A DNA stretch of 10,346 bases from NCBI GenBank assembly GCA_904420255.1, contig CAJFUT010000207.1, forward strand, positions 1 through 10,346, in the 5' to 3' direction. Positions 1 to 5,606 of this stretch are shown here, piece by piece. The position numbers and the translations under genes were made by a program. The notes under the pieces are model-generated. The model saw only the letters and a program-made list of their open reading frames with translations. It made no database searches and was not told the origin of the DNA. Numbering within the stretch: position 1 is the first letter of the stretch; every line of letters starts with the position of its first letter. Source of the DNA: an uncultured Angelakisella sp. Its GTDB lineage: Bacteria; Bacillota; Clostridia; Oscillospirales; Ruminococcaceae.

Positions 1-203
1 GGGGGGTGTCGGCCCGGCCCGCCCGCTGTTCGCGGCGGAGTCCGGGCCTCCACTGGCCCCGGGTAGAATGCGTTATCCCTAAGACGCTGGGCTAGGGAAA
101 CTAAAACGCCTTCTGAATCTTAAAGTGGGAACGAACCATGCGGAGCCCGTAGGGCGAAGCCAGAGAGCGGGGCATAACCCAGCGCCATGAAGGCGCTTCT
201 CTC
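1..203 (+). ncRNA. ssrS: Probable 6S RNA (ssrS), possibly truncated at its 5' end
   Basis: No convincing gene is present here, but the + strand folds into a long interrupted rod. The arms that pair are 22-27 with 166-171, 29-33 with 154-158, 43-51 with 142-149 (one bulge), 65-74 with 105-114 (one mismatch) and a terminal hairpin 76-81 with 93-98. A single long hairpin with internal loops is the hallmark of 6S RNA, which binds housekeeping RNA polymerase holoenzyme in stationary phase. The segment TGTTCGC followed by AGTCC on the 5' side, and CTTAAA followed by ACGA on the 3' side, resemble E. coli 6S RNA as I remember it. A weak hairpin at 181-197 followed by TCTCTC may mark the end. Both ends are uncertain. 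Another structured RNA is possible, because I could not run a covariance search. Confidence 0.5.
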
Positions 204-219
204 ACGGACCCGGCCGCCC
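160..219. repeat. 60-bp direct repeat, copy 1
   Basis: This stretch is identical over all 60 bases to 232-291, with a period of 72 bp. It contains an inverted repeat, AGCGCC (181-186) with GGCGCT (192-197), flanked by GAGAG and CTCTC that can lengthen the stem. Its first 12 bases include the AGCGGG arm that pairs with the 5' side of the putative 6S RNA, so copy 1 is probably the original. The 12 bases after each copy (220-231 and 292-303) are about two-thirds identical, consistent with a 72-bp tandem duplication whose last part has drifted. Confidence 0.9.
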
Positions 220-231
220 GGCCTGCCGGGC

Positions 232-291
232 CCAGAGAGCGGGGCATAACCCAGCGCCATGAAGGCGCTTCTCTCACGGACCCGGCCGCCC
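232..291. repeat. 60-bp direct repeat, copy 2, overlapping the end of mpg
   Basis: This is an exact copy of 160-219. The stop codon of the convergent mpg gene (274-276) and its last five codons lie inside this copy. It carries the same small hairpin, AGCGCC (253-258) with GGCGCT (264-269). It is flanked by a further inverted repeat, 229-237 with 296-304 (nine base pairs), which encloses the whole copy. Perfect identity suggests a recent duplication. Confidence 0.9.
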
Positions 292-885
292 AGCCCTCTG
301 GGCCACAAAGCGCCAGGGCCAGGCCGCCGCCTCCCCGGCGTAGTCAATATTGATCCGGGGGGTGGCCGTCACGGCATCCTCGGGGAAGGGCTCCCCGGCG
401 CAGAGCCAGAGCCGGTCCCCCCAGAGGGGCTCCCCGTAGAGCCCCCGGTCGATGGCCAGGGCCTGGCAGAGCTTGCCGGGGCCGGAGAGGAGGTCCCGCT
501 CCCGGGCCGGCTCCTCCAGGCGCCGGTTCCGGGCCATCTGGGACAAGCCCTCCAGGGGCTGGGCGCCGCGGATCAGCACCGCCTCCGGCTCCCCGGCGGG
601 CCGGGTCACCACATTGAAGCAGCAGTGCATCCCATAGATGAGGTAGATGTAGCTGAGGCCCCCCTCCCGGTACATGACGCTGGTGCGGCCCTCCCGGCTG
701 CCCCGGCTGGAGTGGCAGGCCGGGTCGGAAGGGCCGCAGTAGGCCTCGGTTTCGGTGATGCGGCACCGGAGCAGTCCCTCCGGGGTCCGGCGCACCAGCC
801 AGCGCCCCAAAAGGTCCCGGGCCACGGTGAGGGTATCCCGGAGGTAGAATTCCCGGGGAAGCTTTTCCCAGGGGCCGCCGGTCAC
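274..885 (-). CDS. mpg: 3-methyladenine DNA glycosylase (AAG/MPG family)
   Basis: This is a 203-residue monofunctional base-excision repair enzyme that removes alkylated purines such as 3-methyladenine; the size is normal for bacterial members. The family core is plain: ETEAY (45-49), with E47 matching the catalytic glutamate and Y49 and H58 matching base-contacting residues of human AAG. It is followed by YIYLIYGMH (79-87), in which Y84 matches the intercalating tyrosine, then VLIRGAQPLEG (103-113), GPGKLCQAL (135-143) and PRINIDYAGEA (176-186). The start is GTG at 885, which overlaps the mltG TGA stop as GTGA and has GAGGGG eight bases upstream. Translation is therefore probably coupled to mltG. 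Oddity: the C-terminus after PWRF is AQRAGRPGP, unlike the usual family ending, and its last residues are encoded inside repeat copy 2. The core is intact, so I expect it to be active. Confidence 0.93.
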   Translation of the reverse strand: MTGGPWEKLPREFYLRDTLTVARDLLGRWLVRRTPEGLLRCRITETEAYCGPSDPACHSSRGSREGRTSVMYREGGLSYIYLIYGMHCCFNVVTRPAGEPEAVLIRGAQPLEGLSQMARNRRLEEPARERDLLSGPGKLCQALAIDRGLYGEPLWGDRLWLCAGEPFPEDAVTATPRINIDYAGEAAAWPWRFVAQRAGRPGP

Positions 886-2012
886 GAGATCAGCCCCTCG
901 ATGCCGTACTGCCGGTTCACCGCCTTGGCCTTTTCAATGTTCTGGAGGTGCTCCTCATAGGTGCGGCCATAGTAGTGGGTGTATTCCACGTCGGTGACAA
1001 AGAAGTAATAGGTGCCGCCCAGGGTGTTTTTCTCGGGGTGGAGGGCGGCGTCGATGGCGTCCAGGCCGGGGTTGGCGATGGCCCCCACCGGCAGGCCGGT
1101 CTTGCCGTAGGTGTCGTAGGCGTCCAGCACCTCCTGGGGCGGGTTGCCGTCGTAGTAGGGGGTGATGTAGTCCTCGATGTAGTTGTTGGTGGTGCAGCTC
1201 TCCAGCTGGGGATAGGGGGAACCCTCCGCCATGCGGTTGGTGAACACCGAGGAAACGTTGTACATCTCCTCCACGTTGGCGGCCTCCTTCTGGATGATGG
1301 AGGCGAAGATCACCAGCTCCTCCAGGGTGTAGCCCGAATCCTCCAGGGCGGACAGGGTTTCCTCGGTGAGGACGTTCTCCTCAAAGGCCCGGAGCATCCG
1401 CAGGATGATGGAGTCCACATCCTCGTCGGCGAAGAATTCATAGGTGGCGGGGAAGAGGAAGCCGTCCAGCTTCACCAGCTTCAGGGGGTCGTCGCTGACC
1501 TCGCTGATGAAGTCCACATCGAAGTCGTGGGTATTCAGGGCCTCAATGAATTCCTCCCGGGTGCAGAGGCCGGCCTCCTCCAGGGCATCCCCCATCTGGA
1601 AGGCGTTGTAGCCCTCGGGGAAGGCCACCCTCACCGTTTCCTCCCACTGCTGGATCTGCTGGAGGTCGGCGATGATGCTGTCGTACCCCTCCCTGGGGGA
1701 GAGGTCGAAGGTGCCGTACTGGTAGGTGCCGTCGGCCTCGGCCACATATTTGGAGTAGGCCCGGAACACCAGGGAATTCCCAATGGCCCCTTCCTCCTCC
1801 AGGATGGCGGCGATGGCGGCGGTGGAGGAACCCTGGGGGATTTCCACCGTCACCGATTCGGGGCGGGAGCCGCCGCCGATCTCCCTGGAAAGATAGAAAT
1901 ACCCGGCCCCCAGGATGATGAGGGCCGCCAGCAGGAAGCCCAGCAGGACGGCGCCGCCCCTTTTCTTTTTCTTTGCCGGCCGCTGGGGCCGGCGCGCTTG
2001 GTATTCAGCCAT
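882..2012 (-). CDS. mltG: Endolytic murein transglycosylase MltG (YceG family)
   Basis: MltG cleaves nascent peptidoglycan strands at the membrane and so sets glycan length. The 376-residue protein has a basic cytoplasmic tail (KKKKR, 14-18), one membrane segment (about 21-40) and a LysM-like part (about 53-90) beginning VTVEIPQGSS. The YceG catalytic domain follows, with LDGFLFPATYEF (182-193), ASIIQKEA (237-244), GLPVGAIANPG (306-316) and a THYYGRTYEEH end motif. Many relatives read E where this one has Q241; E243 is kept and is my candidate for the catalytic glutamate. I chose ATG 2012 because GGGAG lies seven bases upstream. The frame stays open upstream, with an ATG at 2099 and a TTG at 2132, giving longer low-complexity tails. 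It heads an operon with mpg (four-base overlap) behind a strong promoter. Confidence 0.93.
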   Translation of the reverse strand: MAEYQARRPQRPAKKKKRGGAVLLGFLLAALIILGAGYFYLSREIGGGSRPESVTVEIPQGSSTAAIAAILEEEGAIGNSLVFRAYSKYVAEADGTYQYGTFDLSPREGYDSIIADLQQIQQWEETVRVAFPEGYNAFQMGDALEEAGLCTREEFIEALNTHDFDVDFISEVSDDPLKLVKLDGFLFPATYEFFADEDVDSIILRMLRAFEENVLTEETLSALEDSGYTLEELVIFASIIQKEAANVEEMYNVSSVFTNRMAEGSPYPQLESCTTNNYIEDYITPYYDGNPPQEVLDAYDTYGKTGLPVGAIANPGLDAIDAALHPEKNTLGGTYYFFVTDVEYTHYYGRTYEEHLQNIEKAKAVNRQYGIEGLIS

Positions 2013-2143
2013 AAATCTTCTCCCATCTCTCTTGTCTTTTCCCGGCTGTCCGGGGTGCGGGGGCCCGGCAGTATTTTGCGCAGGAGGGCCCCCAATCATG
2101 AAACGAGGCAGAGGCCCCCTCCTTTTCGACAAAATTCATCCTT
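2013..2143 (-). other. mltG leader region with hairpin over an upstream SD-like site
   Basis: The transcript from the promoter at 2144-2172 would carry a leader of about 125 bases. On the - strand it starts with a strong SD-like AAAAGGAGG (2127-2119). The six-base GGAGGG there can pair with CCCTCC at 2088-2083, enclosing an ATG (2099-2097) that is in frame with mltG. The true SD of mltG lies at about 2024-2018. The leader may tune translation or allow a longer N-terminus; neither is proven. No other gene is visible here. Confidence 0.4.
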
Positions 2144-2172
2144 ATTGTACCCTGACTGGTGGGAAAATGCAA
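2144..2172 (-). promoter_or_regulatory. Sigma-A promoter of mltG-mpg
   Basis: On the - strand TTGCAT (2172-2167) and TACAAT (2149-2144) are separated by exactly 17 bases. The site lies between the degV terminator and mltG and points toward mltG. It sits in an A/T-richer patch within very GC-rich sequence. Confidence 0.8.
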
Positions 2173-2200
2173 CCTCCGGCCCAAGGGCCGCTTGGCGGGA

Positions 2201-2232
2201 AAACGAAAAAGGCCGGTCCAAAAGGACCGGCC
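2201..2232 (-). terminator. Intrinsic terminator of degV
   Basis: A perfect nine-base-pair GC-rich stem (2224-2232 with 2211-2219) closes a four-base loop. On the - strand it is followed by TTTTTCGTTT (2210-2201). It lies 30 bases past the degV stop and upstream of the mltG promoter, so it separates the two transcription units. Confidence 0.92.
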
Positions 2233-2262
2233 CGGAGGGACGGGGGCTCAGGGGGATGGGGC

Positions 2263-3102
2263 TTAAAACCCCACCAGGATGCCGGTTTCCTCGGCATAGT
2301 AGGAGGTGAGGCCCCGGGTCTCCATCACCGACACCTGGACGCCGGGGAACCGTTCCTCCAAAAGCTGGGTCAGGTACCGCACCCCCGGGAGATTGTTACA
2401 GTGGGAGATCACCACCGGCTTGCCGGCAAGGTCCGGCTTCTGGCGCTTCATCTCCTCCGCCAGGGTTTCCAGGGCCCGGCTCTGGCCCCGGACCTTATGG
2501 AGCACCTGGATCTTCCCTTCCCTGGCCTCGGCCACCACGCGGATGCCCAGGCTGCTGGCCACAAACCCCACCAGCTTGTTCATCCGGCCGTTTTTCACCA
2601 GGTTGTCGAAGGTGGAGAGGGTGAAAAGGAGCCGCAGGGTGCGGTTGTAGGCCACCGCCGCCCGGGCCACCTCGGGGAAGGAAAGCCCCTGGGCGATGAG
2701 GTTCCGGATCTTCCAGATGAGCAGGGCCATGTGCCCCCCGGTGGAGCGGGTGTCGATGACCAGGATTTTCTTTTCCGGGTGGCGCTCCAGCACCATCCGC
2801 CGGGCCACCACAGCGCTGTTGAAGGTGCCGCTGAGGACGCTGGTCATGGTGACGGCGATGGAGCAGTCCGCTTCCTCAAATTCCCTGGCCCATTCCTGGG
2901 GGCTGGGGCAGGCGGAGGAGGTGGGGCCGTCGGAGGACTTGAGGGCCGTTTTCAGCTCCTCCATGTCCAGGCCGCAGTCGTCTACAAATTCCCGGGTCCC
3001 CACCCGGATCTTCAGGGGGACGATGGAGAAGGAGAGGCCCGGGACGGGCTCGATGCCTTCCCGAAGGTCGCAGGAGCTGTCGGCGGCGATTTTCCAGAGC
3101 AT
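2263..3102 (-). CDS. DegV family fatty-acid-binding protein (FakB-like)
   Basis: DegV proteins bind a single fatty acid; FakB members present it to the FakA kinase so that host or recycled fatty acids enter phospholipid synthesis. The 279-residue protein shows the DegV layout: ADSSCDL (7-13), the TS-x-PSP-like TSSACPSPQEW (61-71), MTSVLSGTFNSA (86-97), VIDTRSTGGH (115-124), TLSTFDNLVKNGRM (161-174), LGIRVVAEAREGKI (185-198) and KVRGQSRA (203-210). The usual C-terminal H-x-GPG segment is missing; the end reads YYAEETGILVGF, so lipid binding may differ. I start it at ATG 3102, where AAGGGG precedes by about 11 bases. An upstream in-frame ATG at 3171 falls inside the -10 box and cannot be the start. 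It is monocistronic, with its own promoter and terminator. No FakA-like kinase is nearby. The family call is firm; the ligand is inferred. Confidence 0.9.
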   Translation of the reverse strand: MLWKIAADSSCDLREGIEPVPGLSFSIVPLKIRVGTREFVDDCGLDMEELKTALKSSDGPTSSACPSPQEWAREFEEADCSIAVTMTSVLSGTFNSAVVARRMVLERHPEKKILVIDTRSTGGHMALLIWKIRNLIAQGLSFPEVARAAVAYNRTLRLLFTLSTFDNLVKNGRMNKLVGFVASSLGIRVVAEAREGKIQVLHKVRGQSRALETLAEEMKRQKPDLAGKPVVISHCNNLPGVRYLTQLLEERFPGVQVSVMETRGLTSYYAEETGILVGF

Positions 3103-3166
3103 GATGGCAGGCACCCCTTTTTCTGTTTGTTGAAGCGATGTAGTTTCAAAAACCACGTCTTGGAAT

Positions 3167-3195
3167 ATCATACATCAATTTTATTGCCGGGTCAA
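3167..3195 (-). promoter_or_regulatory. Sigma-A promoter of degV
   Basis: On the - strand TTGACC (3195-3190) and TATGAT (3172-3167) have a 17-base spacer. The leader would be roughly 58 bases. The -35 box stands only 20 bases from the -35 box of the divergent GntR operon, so a factor bound between them could affect both. Confidence 0.82.
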
Positions 3196-3215
3196 GGGAA
3201 AGGTGGGAAAGGGTA

Positions 3216-3244
3216 TTGACAGGGGGAAGGATATGTGATATTGT
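3216..3244 (+). promoter_or_regulatory. Sigma-A promoter of the gntR-ABC operon
   Basis: A consensus TTGACA (3216-3221) is followed, after 17 bases, by TATTGT (3239-3244). The -10 box runs into the palindrome described at 3238-3260, as expected for a repressed promoter. The transcript would start near 3251 and carry a very short leader before the SD at 3266-3272. Confidence 0.78.
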
Positions 3245-3260
3245 ATATATACGATATACA
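3238..3260 (+). promoter_or_regulatory. Candidate operator for the GntR/YtrA regulator
   Basis: Two overlapping dyads lie here. One is TGTATAT (3242-3248), five bases, then ATATACA (3254-3260), a perfect inverted repeat. The other is centred on the perfect palindrome GTATATATAC (3243-3252), which extends to 3238-3257 with one mismatched pair. Both cover the -10 box and the likely transcription start. YtrA-type GntR proteins typically repress their own operon from such TA-rich dyads, so this is the natural autoregulatory site. Binding is inferred. Confidence 0.7.
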
Positions 3261-3279
3261 CAGTTAAGGAGGCGGCGGC

Positions 3280-3657
3280 TTGGAAATCATCCTTTCAAAC
3301 AGCAGCGGCCAGCCCTTCTACCAGCAGATCGTGGACCAGGTGAAAAAACTGATCCAGGCCGGCCGGCTCCAGGAGGGGGAGGCCCTCCCCTCCATGCGGC
3401 AGCTGGCAAAGGAGCTGCGGGTCAGCGTCATCACCACCAAGCGGGCCTATGAGGAGCTGGAACAGGCGGGCTACCTGGTGACGGTGGCGGGGAAGGGGAG
3501 CTTCGCCGCCCGCCCCGCCCAGGAGGAGATCCGGCGGGAGCAGGACGCCCGGGTGGAGGAACACCTCCGGGCGGCGGCCTCCGCCGCCAAGGCGGTGCCC
3601 ATCCCTCTGGAGGAGATTCAGAAGAGGTTGGCGGCCTATTACGAGGAGGAAAACTAG
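3280..3657 (+). CDS. GntR family transcriptional regulator, YtrA subfamily
   Basis: This 125-residue protein has an N-terminal GntR winged helix-turn-helix (about 10-80): PFYQQIVDQVKKLI, then GEALPSMRQLAKELRVS, VITTKRAYEELEQAGYL and the wing VAGKGSFA. The tail is only about 45 helical residues with no FadR, HutC or aminotransferase domain, which is the YtrA layout. YtrA proteins repress linked ABC transporter genes and are often relieved by antibiotics or envelope stress. The start is TTG at 3280, with AAGGAGG (3266-3272) seven bases upstream. The TAG stop is followed at once by the ATG of the ABC ATPase gene, so the two are co-translated from one mRNA. It is probably autoregulated through the dyad at 3238-3260. 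The inducer cannot be told from sequence. Confidence 0.93.
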   Translation: MEIILSNSSGQPFYQQIVDQVKKLIQAGRLQEGEALPSMRQLAKELRVSVITTKRAYEELEQAGYLVTVAGKGSFAARPAQEEIRREQDARVEEHLRAAASAAKAVPIPLEEIQKRLAAYYEEEN

Positions 3658-4536
3658 ATGGAATACAATAATAATTATATACTATATGTAGAAAATCTTT
3701 CCAAGCATTATCCCGGTTTTTCCCTGGACGTCACCTTTGCCCTGCCCAAGGGCTCCATCATGGGGCTGGTGGGGGCCAACGGGGCGGGGAAATCCACCAC
3801 CCTGCGGCTGCTGCTGGGGCTGGCCCAGCCCGACGGGGGCCGGCGGGTGGTGCTGGGGCAGGAGGACCTGAACCGCTCCCCCGCCGTCCGGGAGGAGGTG
3901 GGGGTGGTGTTCGACGAATGCTCCTTCCCCGAGATTCTCACCCCCGCCCAGCTGGGGAAGGTGCTGGCAAGGCTCCATCCCCGCTGGGACGATGGGGAGT
4001 ACCGGCGGCTGCTGGAGCGTCTGGAGCTGCCCCGGGGAAAGGCCGTCAAGGAGTTTTCCCGGGGGATGAAGATGAAGCTCTCCATCGCCGCCGCCCTGAG
4101 CCACCGGCCCAGGCTCCTGCTGCTGGATGAGCCCACCAGCGGCCTGGACCCCATCGTCCGGGGCCAGGTGCTGGACCTGTTCCAGGACTTCATCCAGGAC
4201 GAGGAGCGGGGCATCCTCCTCTCCTCCCACATCACCAGCGACCTGGAGCGCATCGCCGACTACATCATCTTCATGAGCCGGGGCCGGGTGCTCCTCACCG
4301 AGGAGAAGGACACCCTGGTGGAGGTCTACGGCGTCATCCGGGGCCCGGCGGCCCGGATGGGGGAGGTGGCCCCCGGGGACGCCCTGGGCCTCACCGCCAC
4401 CGGCCACGGCTTTGAGGGGCTGGTGCGGGACCGGGAGGCCATGGCCCGGAAGTACCCGGACTTTATCCTGGACCGGGCCGACCTGGACGAAATCATCCTC
4501 TTCCTCACCCGGGAAGAGGCCAAAGGAGGGAAATAA
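3658..4536 (+). CDS. ABC transporter ATP-binding protein
   Basis: This is the 292-residue cytoplasmic ATPase subunit of an ABC-2 type exporter. Visible motifs are Walker A GANGAGKST (39-47), signature FSRGMKMKL (133-141), Walker B LLLLD with catalytic E158 (LLLLDEPTSGLDP, 153-165) and the H-loop histidine H191 in LSSH. The Q-loop position reads GVVFDE (82-87) without a glutamine; I recall the same in other ATPases paired with YtrA-type regulators. After about residue 205 comes a C-terminal extension typical of this group. The SD GAGGAGG lies about nine bases before ATG 3658. It sits between the regulator and the permease, with almost no spacing. The substrate is unknown: peptide antibiotic, lipid or other amphiphile are the usual candidates for the family. 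Confidence 0.93.
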   Translation: MEYNNNYILYVENLSKHYPGFSLDVTFALPKGSIMGLVGANGAGKSTTLRLLLGLAQPDGGRRVVLGQEDLNRSPAVREEVGVVFDECSFPEILTPAQLGKVLARLHPRWDDGEYRRLLERLELPRGKAVKEFSRGMKMKLSIAAALSHRPRLLLLDEPTSGLDPIVRGQVLDLFQDFIQDEERGILLSSHITSDLERIADYIIFMSRGRVLLTEEKDTLVEVYGVIRGPAARMGEVAPGDALGLTATGHGFEGLVRDREAMARKYPDFILDRADLDEIILFLTREEAKGGK

Positions 4537-4539
4537 CCC

Positions 4540-5184
4540 ATGTGGGGACTGATTCTCAAGGACCTTTACACGGTGCGGAAAAGCCTCGCCTATACGGCGG
4601 TGATCGTGGCGGTGTTCGGGGTGGTCTATTCCGGCAGCAGCGCCGCCTTTGGGGTGGTGGGGGCCATGGCCTCCATGATGGTCATCAGCGTTTCCAGCAC
4701 CACCATCAGCTACGACGAGTTCTACCACTGGGACCGGTACGCCGCCGCCCTGCCCATTTCCCGGGGCCGGGTGGTGGCCGCCAAATACCTGCTCATCCTG
4801 CTGATGGCGGCCGCGGCGATGCTCCTCTGCCTGGCCATGGGGGGCCTGCTGGGCTGGCTCCTGGCCGGGGAGGTCCAGTGGGGGGAGCTGCTGGCCTCCG
4901 CCGGCGCCAGCCTGGCGGTGGGGCTGCTGGGGGCCGCGGTGGTGGTGCCCCTCTATTACCGCTTTGGGGTGCAGCAGTGCCGGTTTGCCCTGGTGGCGGT
5001 CTACGGCATTCCCGCCCTGGCGGTGGTGCTTTGGGTGAGGGTCACCGGCTTTGCCCCCACCGAGGCCCAGCTGGAGGCCCTGCTCCAGGGGCTGGCCCTG
5101 GCGGCCCCGGTGATCTGCCTGGCGGCTTTGGGGATCTCCTGGGGGATTTCCACAAGGGTTTATCAGAAAAAAGAGCTGAAATAA
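4540..5184 (+). CDS. ABC-2 type transporter permease subunit
   Basis: This 214-residue membrane protein is the channel partner of the preceding ATPase. I see six likely membrane segments: about 15-32, 35-56, 82-109, 117-138, 148-167 and 180-203. Between the second and third is SYDEFYHWDRYAAALPISR then VVAAKYL, the block typical of the ABC-2 permease family often matched by Pfam ABC2_membrane_5. The short amphipathic start WGLILKDLYTVRKS is also typical. It begins three bases after the ATPase stop, with AAAGGAGG about nine bases upstream, and ends shortly before a strong terminator. Only one permease gene is present, so a homodimer is the simplest exporter. The substrate cannot be read from sequence. 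Confidence 0.9.
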   Translation: MWGLILKDLYTVRKSLAYTAVIVAVFGVVYSGSSAAFGVVGAMASMMVISVSSTTISYDEFYHWDRYAAALPISRGRVVAAKYLLILLMAAAAMLLCLAMGGLLGWLLAGEVQWGELLASAGASLAVGLLGAAVVVPLYYRFGVQQCRFALVAVYGIPALAVVLWVRVTGFAPTEAQLEALLQGLALAAPVICLAALGISWGISTRVYQKKELK

Positions 5185-5189
5185 AGGAT

Positions 5190-5216
5190 GGGCCCGCCGA
5201 AAGGCGGGCCCCTTTT
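5190..5216 (+). terminator. Intrinsic terminator of the gntR-ABC operon
   Basis: A perfect nine-base-pair stem (5190-5198 with 5203-5211) has a GAAA tetraloop and is followed by CTTTT. It lies five bases after the permease stop. The convergent DUF3784 gene ends at 5227, and its transcript may use the same hairpin, but the T-tract on that strand is poor. Confidence 0.88.
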
Positions 5217-5226
5217 GGAACAGAAG

Positions 5227-5562
5227 CTATTTCTTTTTACACACCGTGTTGCAGAGGATGAGGATGGCCGCGGCGTCCGCCAGGATCAGCCCCAGGGCGG
5301 CGTAGGCGAACCAGGCGGGAAGAATTTCCTCCCAGAGCCCCATGGCGGCGATGAGGAGGGCGATGGGCAGAAGGCCCCAGCCGGTGACCCGGCAGAGCTT
5401 CCCCGCGTCGTATTTCGCCTTTTCCTCCGGGGAGGCGGTGTTATACCCGGCGATGAGCCAGCTCCCCCGGCCGGAGATGAGGACCAGGGAAAGGGCCAGC
5501 ATCAGCCCCGCCCCGGCCCAGACCACCCAGTCCGGCCCGTGGGAAAGGTCCGAAAGCTTCAT
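5227..5562 (-). CDS. DUF3784 domain membrane protein
   Basis: This is a 111-residue protein of unknown function. It has about three membrane segments (12-30, 59-77, 82-105). The diagnostic stretch GRGSWLIAGYNTAS (31-44) followed by EEKAKYD and KLCRVTG marks the DUF3784 family, which is common in clostridia. I use ATG 5562 because AAAGGAGG lies eight bases upstream; a longer reading would add 16 residues without a ribosome site. It follows the alpha/beta hydrolase gene by 44 bases on the same strand, and I see no promoter in the gap, so the two are probably cotranscribed. No role can be assigned. Confidence 0.85.
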   Translation of the reverse strand: MKLSDLSHGPDWVVWAGAGLMLALSLVLISGRGSWLIAGYNTASPEEKAKYDAGKLCRVTGWGLLPIALLIAAMGLWEEILPAWFAYAALGLILADAAAILILCNTVCKKK

Positions 5563-5606
5563 GGGATTGGCCTCCTTTTTCGAAAGAATCCTGCGGCCCG
5601 GCGGCC

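Noticed and set aside
1..160. tmRNA, RNase P RNA or SRP RNA
   Set aside because: I looked for a tag-peptide reading frame, the RNase P core and the SRP tetraloop helix and found none on either strand.
160..291. CRISPR array
   Set aside because: Only two copies, 60 bases long with a 12-base gap, and no cas genes nearby. A tandem duplication fits better.
948..2309. Long open frame on the + strand opposite mltG
   Set aside because: It is antisense to a well-supported gene, has biased low-complexity composition (G, V, L, H, D rich) and no recognisable domain. Long antisense frames are expected at this GC content.
3100..3171. Earlier degV start at 3171
   Set aside because: The codon lies inside the -10 box of a strong promoter, so it would not be in the transcript, and the added residues are not family-like.
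3682..4728. 348-codon open frame on the - strand opposite the ABC ATPase
   Set aside because: The opposite strand carries all the ABC motifs; this frame is H/P/G-rich and has no ribosome site that I can see.
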